A stretch of DNA of 6,143 nucleotides, taken from contig CAKZSF010000357.1 in the NCBI GenBank assembly GCA_937920575.1, positions 1 through 6,143 of the forward strand. Direction: 5' to 3'. Shown piece after piece: positions 1 to 5,941 of the stretch (positions within the stretch are counted from its first letter, which is position 1; every line of letters begins with the position of its first letter). The stretch comes from an uncultured Sphingomonadaceae bacterium (GTDB lineage Bacteria > Pseudomonadota > Alphaproteobacteria > Sphingomonadales > Sphingomonadaceae). The notes beneath the pieces were generated by a model. The model did not search any database. It worked only from the letters and a program-made list of their open reading frames with translations, and was not told where the DNA came from. The translations under genes were made by a program, and so were the position numbers.

Positions 1-405
1 GCGCCCGTCGAAACGGCTGCCGAAAAACTCGATCGCAAGAAGGATTATCTCGAAGGCTTTCTGAGCAAAGCGCCTGCCAGCGCTGAACAGGCGGGCCCGG
101 GTGGCGTGTTGCAACAGGCGGTGATCGACGCACTCAAAGAGATTTACGACCCGGAAATTCCGGTCAACATCTATGATCTTGGCCTGATCTATGGCGTTGA
201 AGTGGGCGATGAGAGCGATGTGACGGTGATCATGACGCTGACCACGCCGCATTGCCCGGTTGCCGAAACCATGCCGGGCGAAGTTGAACTGCGCGCAGGC
301 TCTGTGCCGGGCGTGCGCCATGCCGAAGTCGATCTGGTGTGGGATCCCCCCTGGGGCCCGGACAAGATGACGGATGAGGCGCGGCTAGAATTGGGGATGT
401 TGTGA
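1..405 (+). CDS. sufT: SUF system Fe-S assembly protein, DUF59/MIP18 family (SufT-like), 5'-partial
   Basis: The reading frame is open from the first base of the window, so the gene begins upstream; 134 residues are visible. A GTG at 106 is in frame but lies just before the conserved domain, and the frame continues before it with a charged stretch (EKLDRKKDYLEGFLSKAP), so it is probably not the start. The DUF59 domain runs from about base 110 to the end. It contains DPEIPVNIYDLGLIY, the TTPHCP segment with the family's conserved cysteine (codon 253-255), and the tail VWDPPWGPDKMTDEARLELG typical of the SUF-associated subgroup. The family helps mature Fe-S proteins in the cytoplasm, probably by assisting cluster transfer. 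Its stop TGA overlaps the ATG of the next gene by one base (TGATG), indicating one operon and coupled translation. The upstream suf genes (sufBCDS) are expected just outside the window but cannot be seen. The family call is secure; the exact role is known only from relatives. Confidence 0.93.
   Translation, partial: APVETAAEKLDRKKDYLEGFLSKAPASAEQAGPGGVLQQAVIDALKEIYDPEIPVNIYDLGLIYGVEVGDESDVTVIMTLTTPHCPVAETMPGEVELRAGSVPGVRHAEVDLVWDPPWGPDKMTDEARLELGML
393..397 (+). promoter_or_regulatory. Ribosome binding site of the sufA-like gene
   Basis: GGGGA lies seven bases before the ATG at 405, inside the end of the preceding coding region. It is the reason for choosing ATG 405 over GTG 402 and fits translational coupling through the TGATG stop/start overlap. 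Confidence 0.5.
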
Positions 406-764
406 TGGGAAGCGAATCGAAACTGCGCAAGGCGCCCGCCGCCGTCATTTTGACCCCCGCTGCCGAAGCGCGCGTGGCTGATCTGATGAGCAAAGCGCCC
501 GACGACGCGATTGGCGTGAAACTCTCGACCCCGCGCCGTGGTTGCTCCGGCCTTGCCTATTCGGTCGACTATGTCAGCGAAGAAGTCGCGATGGACGAGA
601 AGATCGAAACGCCGGGCGGGGTGTTCTACATCGATGGCGCATCGGTGCTGTATCTGATTGGCAGCACGATGGACTGGCAGGAGGATGACTTCACCGCCGG
701 CTTCACGTTCGAAAACCCCAACGCCAAGGGCGCATGCGGCTGCGGCGAAAGCTTTATGGTTTGA
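405..764 (+). CDS. sufA: HesB/IscA family iron-sulfur cluster carrier (SufA-like)
   Basis: This is a 119-residue A-type carrier, the usual length for the family. Such proteins receive Fe-S clusters from the SufBCD scaffold, or bind iron, and pass them to apo-proteins in the cytoplasm. The three conserved ligand cysteines are present: C47 in RRGCSGLAY and C111/C113 in ACGCGESF at the C-terminus. The core between them includes GGVFYIDGAS, LIGSTMDW and GFTFENPNA, all typical. I chose the ATG at 405 because GGGGA (393-397) lies seven bases before it. A GTG at 402 would add only one methionine. Position directly after the SufT-like gene, with a one-base overlap, supports assignment to the SUF pathway rather than ISC. 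IscA or ErpA naming cannot be excluded from sequence alone, but operon context favours sufA. Confidence 0.93.
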   Translation: MGSESKLRKAPAAVILTPAAEARVADLMSKAPDDAIGVKLSTPRRGCSGLAYSVDYVSEEVAMDEKIETPGGVFYIDGASVLYLIGSTMDWQEDDFTAGFTFENPNAKGACGCGESFMV

Positions 765-803
765 GCGGCGATAGACCCAGCTGTGTTGTTGTGGTAACAC
801 GGT

Positions 804-1067
804 GTGATCGAAGAGCCGCGCAGATATTCTGATCCGATCGCCGAGGCGGCTCGAGCCTTAGGCGAAGTACGTTTGATGAAGGCGTGCGCTGAACTTGAGT
901 TGGCTCGCTCGCGCGCGTTGGCTGAGCGGCTAAATTTCAACATCCTTAAGCGCGTCAAAAGCGACAAGAAACGCCCACCCGAGTCCGGCATGCCCGCGCC
1001 AGTCGAACCTCCCAAGGGCCCTCAACCCTTACAAGGCGGTTCAGCGGCTCCGCTCGAATTCGACTAA
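804..1067 (+). CDS. Hypothetical small protein with helical charged core and proline-rich tail
   Basis: I do not recognise this gene. The frame encodes 87 residues from a GTG at 804. The stop TAA at 795-797 excludes any earlier start, and no good Shine-Dalgarno sequence precedes the GTG. An ATG at 876 (65 residues) is an alternative, with GAAG at 864-867 before it. Residues 8-53 look like one long amphipathic helix rich in Ala, Glu, Leu and Arg (for example ALGEVRLMKACAELELARSR). The tail from about residue 58 is rich in proline and lysine and ends in EFD. No signal peptide, membrane segment or catalytic motif is visible. It follows the sufA-like gene after 39 bases on the same strand, so read-through from the SUF operon is possible. 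No function is inferred. The coding call rests on the open frame, the context and the plausible composition. Confidence 0.5.
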   Translation: MIEEPRRYSDPIAEAARALGEVRLMKACAELELARSRALAERLNFNILKRVKSDKKRPPESGMPAPVEPPKGPQPLQGGSAAPLEFD

Positions 1068-1152
1068 AGCCAAATGTAACACGCGGTAAACTGTTGTATC
1101 GCGTTGGTCTTCGTGAGTGACTGATTAAGGTTTTGCACTTAGTCCGCATCCG

Positions 1153-1299
1153 ATGGGTCAGGACAAAAACGATAATCAGCAAGCGACGGCTGAGCGCTCA
1201 GCTAGGCTGCTTAAGCAAAAAAATGAAACGGACCGCCGCATTCGCAATGTGAATGAGCGCCTGGACAAGATGAGCAAGCCGCCGGTGCGCGAGGATTAG
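1153..1299 (+). CDS. Hypothetical very small charged protein (48 aa)
   Basis: An ATG at 1153 opens a 48-codon frame ending with TAG at 1297-1299. The in-frame stop TAA at 1126-1128 rules out a much longer form. The product is strongly polar: Asp, Asn, Gln and Lys at the N-terminus (MGQDKNDNQQ), then a run that could form a short coiled coil or amphipathic helix (ARLLKQKNETDRRIRNVNERLDKM), then KPPVRED. It has no cysteine, aromatic residue, signal peptide or membrane segment. No clear ribosome binding site precedes it. It is not a shadow of another gene, because the opposite strand carries no recognisable gene here. Function is unknown. It could be a small regulatory or adaptor protein, or a chance frame. 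Confidence 0.42.
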   Translation: MGQDKNDNQQATAERSARLLKQKNETDRRIRNVNERLDKMSKPPVRED

Positions 1300-1314
1300 A
1301 GGTTGTCGCGAGCC

Positions 1315-2259
1315 TTAGTTTGAATCTTGCTTGATCCGATCGAGCAGCGCACGCTCCAAATCGTCGACCATGCCATCGGCCTCGATCATATCGTCGAGCC
1401 ACTTGCCCTCGGCCTCTGTTACCAACTCGCCTTCGACCATCCGCGCTTGAAATCCGCCGCGCTGAGCTTTCTTGCCGAAGACTTTACCGAAATGGTTGTG
1501 AACCTCCGGCATTTCCTTTGCCATTTGGCCGAAGAAGCGACCGACGCTGGCCTTGTTGTCGGCGATGAAGCTTTCCAGCTCTAGCTGGCGCGCGTGATCC
1601 AATTGCGCCTTCGCGTGGAAGAAGCCTTGCAAATAGTTGGCCACACCATCGACAAACAAATCGGGCCAGCCCTGCGCGTTGTCGTGATTCAATGTCGAAT
1701 CTTTCAGACGGAACAACATTTCCGCGTCATAGCGGCTCACCGCTGCCGGTCCGTGTCCACCGCTGGCAAAGACGATCCGGCGCACAATCGCGCACTCTGC
1801 AGAGGTGATCGCGGCATCGCACAAGATACCGCCACTGCGCGTCGGGCCGACGCCGGTCATCACTTCCTGTTCGATCTGCTTGAGCGCATAATGTTTGAGC
1901 AATTCCGGGACGTTGACGGCTTTCTCTATCACCCGCACGAGCAGTTCCAGCTCGGCCATCGATTCCAGCACGCCATCATGGTCAATCGCGTTGATCAGCC
2001 AGCGCGCCTCTGCATCATCGCAATGGCCCTTCGGCTCGGTGCCATTGAGCACGAACTCGCTCAGCGCTTCGACAAAGAAGTCGACCCACTCTTCGCTCGC
2101 ATCGCGAATGTCATTGTTGATCGCGAAGATCGCCTCGGCTTCCTCGCGATAAATCTTGCCATCGCCCCAGCCCAGCTGACGGAGGCCGAGAATTTCATCG
2201 GACGAAACAAAACCGTCGGATTTGACCTGCTCTGCAAGAGCGGAGAACTGCATGCTCAT
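1315..2259 (-). CDS. Hypothetical acidic helical protein with internally duplicated TerB-like domains
   Basis: This encodes 314 residues, predicted soluble and cytoplasmic, with no signal peptide or membrane segment. The sequence shows an internal duplication. Half A (about 14-112) has SDGFVSSDE, then EEWVDFFVEALSEFVLNG (56-73), then AEARWLINAIDHDGVLESMAE (83-103). Half B (about 142-310) has SGGILCDAA, then QGWPDLFVDGVANYLQGF (196-213), then AEGKWLDDMIEADGMVDDLE (283-302). The repeated 'I..xDGxxxxxE' turn resembles the acidic DG motif of TerB-like (tellurite resistance/DUF533-type) helical domains; that link is inference. The insert between the B subrepeats (about 214-280) contains a basic segment, GKVFGKKAQRGGFQARM. 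ATG at 2259 is the first methionine; a second at 2253 is possible. AGGGG lies 11 bases upstream, so the ribosome site is only fair. It is the last gene of a possible three-gene minus-strand set, with its own promoter candidate 55 bases upstream. No biochemical function can be assigned. Confidence 0.85.
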   Translation of the reverse strand: MSMQFSALAEQVKSDGFVSSDEILGLRQLGWGDGKIYREEAEAIFAINNDIRDASEEWVDFFVEALSEFVLNGTEPKGHCDDAEARWLINAIDHDGVLESMAELELLVRVIEKAVNVPELLKHYALKQIEQEVMTGVGPTRSGGILCDAAITSAECAIVRRIVFASGGHGPAAVSRYDAEMLFRLKDSTLNHDNAQGWPDLFVDGVANYLQGFFHAKAQLDHARQLELESFIADNKASVGRFFGQMAKEMPEVHNHFGKVFGKKAQRGGFQARMVEGELVTEAEGKWLDDMIEADGMVDDLERALLDRIKQDSN

Positions 2260-2313
2260 GGCGGTGGATGCCCCTATACCTTTGGTTGGGGCCGCTATGG
2301 CGCAAGAGGCTTA

Positions 2314-2342
2314 AATTCAGGTTAGCAACGCTCCGGCGTCAA
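2314..2342 (-). promoter_or_regulatory. Candidate sigma-70-type promoter for the duplicated TerB-like gene
   Basis: On the minus strand, TTGACG (2342-2337) is followed after 17 bases by TGAATT (2319-2314), about 55 bases before the ATG at 2259. The -35 matches the consensus well; the -10 is weak (three of six). It lies in the 98-base gap after the lipoprotein stop, so the gene may be transcribed separately as well as by read-through. Confidence 0.33.
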
Positions 2343-2357
2343 GCCGCACGAGGCGCG

Positions 2358-2813
2358 CTAGCGTTGGCGCATCGCCGCGACACACGATGCGCGATCCACA
2401 TCGAGCCCGTCAGAGCGGCGGCGTGCCTCGACCCAGGTGGCAACAGGCTCTGGCGCGGTTGAAACGGGATAGAGATAGATGTCGAGCACGCAAGGCTCGC
2501 CCGAATATTGCAATTTGCGCGCGTCGCCCTCGCGCACATCAAGGCGCGGGCTGCCGAAGATGCTGACCAGCGCATTGGCGGTCGCGCCAATTACGCCCTC
2601 TAGCCCGGGCAAAGTCATAATGCGCGGGTCGCCCGGAGCGCGCGTGGGCGGCGCGGCTGGCCGCGTTGGCGCAGGCGCGGCGGGCTGGGCGCGCGGCGGC
2701 GGTCCGCTGCTCGTCGGGGTTGCCACAGTGGCGCCCGTCGAGCTGCATGCGCCGAGCAGGAGGGCAGCGCCCAGAGTGACGGCCAGATTTCTATTCTTAA
2801 CCGTTTTGGTCAT
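2358..2813 (-). CDS. Small proline-rich lipoprotein of unknown function
   Basis: This encodes 151 residues. The N-terminus is a lipoprotein signal: basic MTKTVKNRN, hydrophobic LAVTLGAALL, and the lipobox LGAC with the acylated cysteine at C23, followed by SST. This predicts a membrane-anchored periplasmic protein. Residues 37-62 are a Pro/Ala-rich linker. The C-terminal domain (about 66-151) has LEGVIGATANALVSIFGSPRLDVREGDARKLQY-like order, then CVLDIYLYP, and ends in DRASCVAAMR. The 'V...FG.P...R.EG....Y....C.L...LY' layout recalls BamE/SmpA-like folds and similar small alphaproteobacterial lipoproteins, but that is inference only. C108 and C144 could form a disulfide in the periplasm. The start ATG overlaps the end of the upstream EI24 gene by 17 bases, and AAGG lies seven bases before it, so the two are probably translated from one mRNA. 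I do not recognise a named family. Confidence 0.87.
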   Translation of the reverse strand: MTKTVKNRNLAVTLGAALLLGACSSTGATVATPTSSGPPPRAQPAAPAPTRPAAPPTRAPGDPRIMTLPGLEGVIGATANALVSIFGSPRLDVREGDARKLQYSGEPCVLDIYLYPVSTAPEPVATWVEARRRSDGLDVDRASCVAAMRQR

Positions 2814-3486
2814 TTTCCAACCTTGAATTTACCAGAAACGTTGCTCCGGCCGCACCCAAAACAGGCGCAAGAATATTGACGAAAGGCACCATCATCATCG
2901 CGGCGACCGCGCCTCCCAAAACGAACCGGTCGCTTGGCCCAATCGGGCAATCGGCGGCACCATCCGCGCAATGGCGCAACCATGGCATGTCGGTCAATTC
3001 CCGCCCCAGCAAAACCGCGTTGACAAACCAGAACAGGATCGCGGGGCCAATCGCGGTGAAGATCAGCAACAGCGCAAAGGGCGCGGCGACCACGTTGACG
3101 AGGATCGCACGGCCCGCCCCACGCAAAGAGTTGCGCACATCCTGCTTCAACGGCAGCGCGCGTGTTCCCGCGCTGGTAGCCGGAAAATGCGCCTTCTCCA
3201 CCGCGATCACGATCTCGTCAGCGAAGAATTGCAGTACGGCAAGCGCGACCACGCGGAATAGGAACCAGCCCGCGAGGAGCCCGATCAGGATTGCGCCCAA
3301 CGCGCTTGCTTCCTCGGCATCGCGCCAACCACTTCGATCCAGCGCCCAATCCAAAGCAAAGTAGCCCGCCCATCCCAAGGCCACGAACACCAACAAGGTG
3401 ATCGCCACAGTCTTCAACAACACACGCAGGATCGCGGGCGAAAACACGGCAGGCAAAGCGCGAACCAAGGCGGACAGGGCGTTCAT
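2797..3486 (-). CDS. EI24 domain-containing (CysZ-like) inner membrane protein
   Basis: This is a 229-residue polytopic membrane protein from ATG 3486. Hydrophobic segments lie at about 20-45, 62-88, 127-160 (long enough for a re-entrant or double pass) and 188-217. The start MNALSALVRALPAVFSPAI, the segment FFADEIVIAVE (87-97) and FVNAVLLGREL (154-164) match the pattern of the EI24/CysZ superfamily in alphaproteobacteria. CysZ relatives transport sulfate, but this subgroup has no assigned substrate and no cysteine biosynthesis gene is nearby, so I do not give the symbol cysZ. C173 and C180 flank a short loop (HCADGAADC) that could carry a disulfide. A GTG at 3510 would add eight residues; I prefer the ATG because the resulting N-terminus fits the family. 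Neither start has a strong ribosome site. It begins 134 bases from the divergent kinase gene and its end overlaps the lipoprotein start. Confidence 0.86.
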   Translation of the reverse strand: MNALSALVRALPAVFSPAILRVLLKTVAITLLVFVALGWAGYFALDWALDRSGWRDAEEASALGAILIGLLAGWFLFRVVALAVLQFFADEIVIAVEKAHFPATSAGTRALPLKQDVRNSLRGAGRAILVNVVAAPFALLLIFTAIGPAILFWFVNAVLLGRELTDMPWLRHCADGAADCPIGPSDRFVLGGAVAAMMMVPFVNILAPVLGAAGATFLVNSRLENDQNG

Positions 3487-3557
3487 CGGAATTGCGATTG
3501 CGCGCCCCACGTCCCCAAGTCAATCGCACCCGCCCCGCATTCGCAACCACTTGCCGC

Positions 3558-3586
3558 TTGGCGCGCTCCCGCCGCCCCGCTATGTG
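3558..3586 (+). promoter_or_regulatory. Candidate promoter of the PfkB kinase gene
   Basis: TTGGCG (3558-3563) and TATGTG (3581-3586) are separated by exactly 17 bases. They lie in the divergent region between the EI24 gene and the kinase and would give a leader of roughly 28 bases. CTTGGC and GCTATG also fit the CTTG/CTAT flavour of alphaproteobacterial housekeeping promoters. I saw no equally good promoter facing the EI24 gene. Confidence 0.5.
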
Positions 3587-3610
3587 CGCGCAAACTCTTA
3601 TCCAAACGAC

Positions 3611-3614
3611 AGGA
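3611..3614 (+). promoter_or_regulatory. Ribosome binding site of the PfkB kinase gene
   Basis: AGGA ends six bases before the ATG at 3621. It decides the start against longer in-frame openings that begin upstream, near 3492. Confidence 0.6.
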
Positions 3615-3620
3615 CATTCC

Positions 3621-4622
3621 ATGACAAACCCCCGCTACGATGTGATCGCGATTGGCAACGCCGTGGTCGATGTGATCGCTTCTTGCGACGATGCGCTGAT
3701 CGAGGAGCTCGGCCTCAATCGCGGCGGTATGACATTGATCGATGCCGATGGAGCGACCTCGCTCTACGCCGCGATGGGGCAGGCGCGTGAAGTCTCCGGT
3801 GGATCGGCGGCAAACACGCTGGCGGGCGCATCGATGCTGGGCTTGCAATGCGCCTTTGTCGGGCAAGTCTGCGACGATCAGCTGGGCGAAGTTTTCACGC
3901 ACGATATGCGCGCGACCGGCATCGATTTTGACACCGCACCGCTGCCGGCGGACAGCGGCGAACCGACGGGTCGCTGCCTGATCTTCGTGACGCCCGATGG
4001 CGAGCGCACGATGAACACGTTTCTGGGCGCGGGCCAATTCCTGCCCGCCGCCGCGCTGGATGAGGATCTGATCGCCAGCGCAGCGATCCTCTATCTCGAG
4101 GGCTATCTGTGGGACCCCGAAGAGCCCCGCCGCGCGATGCGCCGTGCGATCGAGGTCGCGCGCGCCGCTGGCCGCAAGATCGCCTTCACCGCCAGCGAGA
4201 GCTTCGTAATCGACCGGCACGGCGACGATTTCCGCGCGATGATCGAAGAAGGCCTGATCGATATCCTGTTCGTCAACGAGCATGAGCTGGCCTCCTTGAC
4301 CGGAGAGGAAGATTTCGAAGCAGGCGTGGCAGCGGTCGCAGGCAAGGTCCCTGTATTGGTCGCCACAAAGGGGCCAGAAGGCGCAATCGCGATTGCCAAC
4401 GGCGAACGCGCAGAAGTCGCCGCCGAACCCATCGAGAAAGTAATCGACACCACCGGCGCAGGCGACCAGTTCGCGGCTGGTTTCTTGTCCGGCCATGCAA
4501 AGGGCGCGCCCTTGGGTGAGTGCCTGAAACGCGGCGCGATTGCGGCGGCGGAAGTGATCAGCCACTACGGCCCGAGGCCTGAGGTTGATCTGAAGCCGGT
4601 GATCGCTGAGAAGTTGAGTTAG
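3621..4622 (+). CDS. PfkB family carbohydrate/nucleoside kinase, probable adenosine kinase
   Basis: This encodes 333 residues, full length for the PfkB (ribokinase) family, which transfers phosphate from ATP to a sugar or nucleoside hydroxyl in the cytoplasm. Landmarks in order are IGNAVVDVIA (11-20) in the substrate-binding strand, the glycine pair in VSGGSAANTLAGAS (58-71), TPDGERTMNTFLGA (124-137), FVNEHELASLTG (217-228), and the signature DTTGAGDQFAAGFLSG (276-291). D282 is the expected catalytic base and the GAGD glycines form the anion hole. Alphaproteobacterial proteins of this type are usually annotated as adenosine kinase (adenosine to AMP, purine salvage), which suits this sequence. 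Ribokinase- or fructokinase-like specificity cannot be excluded without experiment. The start ATG has AGGA six bases upstream and a promoter candidate at 3558-3586. The gene is monocistronic by layout: the EI24 gene diverges from it and rhuM converges on it. Confidence 0.92.
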   Translation: MTNPRYDVIAIGNAVVDVIASCDDALIEELGLNRGGMTLIDADGATSLYAAMGQAREVSGGSAANTLAGASMLGLQCAFVGQVCDDQLGEVFTHDMRATGIDFDTAPLPADSGEPTGRCLIFVTPDGERTMNTFLGAGQFLPAAALDEDLIASAAILYLEGYLWDPEEPRRAMRRAIEVARAAGRKIAFTASESFVIDRHGDDFRAMIEEGLIDILFVNEHELASLTGEEDFEAGVAAVAGKVPVLVATKGPEGAIAIANGERAEVAAEPIEKVIDTTGAGDQFAAGFLSGHAKGAPLGECLKRGAIAAAEVISHYGPRPEVDLKPVIAEKLS

Positions 4623-4638
4623 ATAACAGCACGTTATC
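4622..4638. repeat. Short dyad overlapping the kinase stop codon
   Basis: GATAAC (4622-4627), AGCAC spacer, GTTATC (4633-4638) form a perfect 6-bp inverted repeat starting on the last base of the TAG stop. No T run follows, so it is not a classical terminator. It could be a small 3'-end hairpin or a protein site. Confidence 0.35.
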
Positions 4639-4646
4639 GCCTGATT

Positions 4647-4664
4647 TGAGACACATGAGACACA
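4647..4664. repeat. Tandem 9-mer TGAGACACA x2
   Basis: Two exact, abutting copies of TGAGACACA occupy 4647-4655 and 4656-4664 in the spacer after the kinase gene. I see no other copy in the window. It may be part of a dispersed intergenic element or a binding site with a 9-bp period. Confidence 0.6.
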
Positions 4665-4820
4665 GTCCTGGCGAGAAAAACGCTGGGTGCTGGTTGCGCG
4701 CGATATTCGTGGGGTTTTGACGGATTGAAAGAGCCGTTCGCTGGGTAGAGTGAGGTGTGCCTGTAGGAAAGACGTGCGCTCTGATGACAAACCTGCACAA
4801 CCGGTAATCCATAACCTTAC

Positions 4821-4852
4821 TTGTCATCCCGGCCCCCGAGCCGGGATCAAGC
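4821..4852. repeat. Palindromic intergenic repeat (TTGTCATCCCGG type), possible terminator hairpin
   Basis: ATCCCGGC (4826-4833) and GCCGGGAT (4840-4847) form a perfect 8-bp stem with the loop CCCCGA. The flanks TTGTC and CAAGC resemble a short palindromic element that is frequent between genes in sphingomonads and some other alphaproteobacteria. That recognition is from memory and needs a genome search. On the plus strand the stem is followed after a few bases by TTTTCTT, so it could end kinase transcripts. On the minus strand it lies about 50 bases beyond the rhuM stop and lacks a T run. Confidence 0.65.
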
Positions 4853-4903
4853 TTTTCTTGGTTCTTAAGCCGCGCCGAAGAATGCTTTACCCCTGACTAA
4901 GCT

Positions 4904-5923
4904 CTATTTGCCCTTAGGCAGGGACTTTCCAGCCTCCTTTATCTCAGCAATAGTTTTTTCGGCTTCCGCTTGCCGCATGACTTTCCGCTGACGATCAAAC
5001 TCCGAATACGCCTTTTCGGCAAGCCTTTTTGCAGCGGTCATTCTGACGCGCCCACCTCCCTGCAAAACCGCGCGACCGAGAGTTCTTAACTGATTATCCA
5101 AGAACGAAGTGACTTCATCCATGAGCGTGAGCCTGCCCAGCTCGACTTGATCCTCAAACATTTCCAACAGTATAGTCGTGAGCCTATTCAGCTCACGGAC
5201 TTCACTTTTGCCAAGATAGTTTTTCGAGACCGTCACGTCTTGTTTTCGGATATTCTCATTTGGCCACGATTGGAGCCCCATGTTTGGCTCGGCAGCGCTA
5301 GCACGAGCCGCAATTACGCCAGCGGGCGTGTCAGAGCAGACAGCATACACAAGCTTGGCTTGCGTATTCCGATAGAAGTCTTGCCATGCCTTAGACTTGC
5401 CGTCGTAATCCTTGCACATGGCGCAAATCGAACGCAGCTCGCGATAGACGTTTGCTTCGTCCGCGCGGATGTCACGAATGATCTCTTTCAGTTCCGCAAG
5501 CCGATCACGATATTCCGGCTTCTTCAACCTCGCCGAATCAATCACGAATCCTTTGGTCGCAAACTGAACGAGCTTGTCCGTTGCCCACTTACGGAATAGC
5601 GTCGCCTGCTTTGAAGAAACGCGATAGCCAACCGATATAACCATATCCAAACTGTAAAGTGTTACTGGCTTGGTGGAGTTAGCAATTTGCGTCTTTTGCA
5701 AATTGCTCGCTTCAAGCTCACCTTCGTCGAGGATATTGCTGATGTGCCGAGATATCGTTGATATGTCGCGCCCATAGAGAGAAGCTAATTGAGCCTGAGT
5801 CATCCAGAGTTGATCCCCCTCGTAGCTCACTTCGACGTGAGTCCCGGTTCCGTCTGAATAGACTAAGAAGCGGTCTCCAGTTTCCTCGTCTTCTTGGAGG
5901 TAAACAGGCTCTCTATCTGGCAT
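4904..5923 (-). CDS. rhuM: RhuM family protein, full length, probable acquired accessory gene
   Basis: This encodes 339 residues matching the RhuM ('virulence protein') family over its whole length. An N-terminal beta-rich stretch (about 6-38, ending VEVSYEGDQLW) leads into a helix-turn-helix-like segment WMTQAQLASLYGRDISTISRH (40-60) and SNILDEGEL. The core follows: YSLDMVISVGYRVSSKQATLFRKWAT (90-115), KGFVIDSARLK (124-134), and a central helix region. The C-terminal half has DFYRNTQAKLVYAV (182-195), PNMGLQSWP (213-221), DVTVSKNYLGKSEVRELNRL (229-248), and a helical tail ending GKSLPKGK. The name comes from a Salmonella pathogenicity island gene. The biochemical role is unsettled, and the HTH suggests DNA binding. 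GC is visibly lower than nearby genes: by hand count 25/60 at 5641-5700 and 30/60 at 4921-4980, against 42/60 at 4021-4080 in the kinase gene. It stands alone between two housekeeping genes, which suggests transfer. ATG 5923 is the first start; its ribosome site (GAGAACC) is weak. Confidence 0.92.
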   Translation of the reverse strand: MPDREPVYLQEDEETGDRFLVYSDGTGTHVEVSYEGDQLWMTQAQLASLYGRDISTISRHISNILDEGELEASNLQKTQIANSTKPVTLYSLDMVISVGYRVSSKQATLFRKWATDKLVQFATKGFVIDSARLKKPEYRDRLAELKEIIRDIRADEANVYRELRSICAMCKDYDGKSKAWQDFYRNTQAKLVYAVCSDTPAGVIAARASAAEPNMGLQSWPNENIRKQDVTVSKNYLGKSEVRELNRLTTILLEMFEDQVELGRLTLMDEVTSFLDNQLRTLGRAVLQGGGRVRMTAAKRLAEKAYSEFDRQRKVMRQAEAEKTIAEIKEAGKSLPKGK

Positions 5924-5941
5924 TTGGTTCTCGAATCAGTT

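Larger units (their letters stand above)
4623..4903. other. Intergenic region between the kinase and rhuM, no gene seen
   Basis: These 281 bases separate two convergent genes. I find no convincing coding frame. The region contains the dyad at 4622-4638, the tandem 9-mer at 4647-4664, the 8-mer CGCTGGGT twice (4681-4688 and 4739-4746), and the palindromic repeat at 4821-4852. From about 4689 to 4820, apart from the second CGCTGGGT copy, I see nothing that I can name. Confidence 0.6.

Noticed and set aside
189..800. A 203-codon open frame on the minus strand
   Set aside because: It is antisense to the clearly recognised SufT-like and SufA-like genes and has no motif of its own.
783..800. Small inverted repeat GTGTT...AACAC after the SufA-like gene as a terminator
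   Set aside because: Only five pairs, AT-rich and without a T run; too weak to call.
1594..2325. A 243-codon open frame on the plus strand
   Set aside because: It is antisense to the 314-residue duplicated protein, whose internal repeats and composition show it to be the real coding strand.
3492..3620. Extension of the kinase start upstream to 3492
   Set aside because: The added residues are Arg/Pro-rich and unlike the family, they cover the promoter candidate, and the ATG at 3621 has a good AGGA site and gives the normal family N-terminus.
3483..4790. A 435-codon open frame on the minus strand
   Set aside because: It lies antisense to the well-supported PfkB kinase gene. Its translation is rich in Arg, Cys, His and Gln with no family motif, typical of a shadow frame in high-GC DNA.
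4558..4827. An 89-codon minus-strand frame in the kinase-rhuM spacer
   Set aside because: It runs into the end of the kinase gene on the other strand, has low-complexity composition without a motif, and includes the tandem repeat, so coding is not credible.
5147..5599. A 150-codon open frame on the plus strand
   Set aside because: It is antisense to the conserved core of RhuM.
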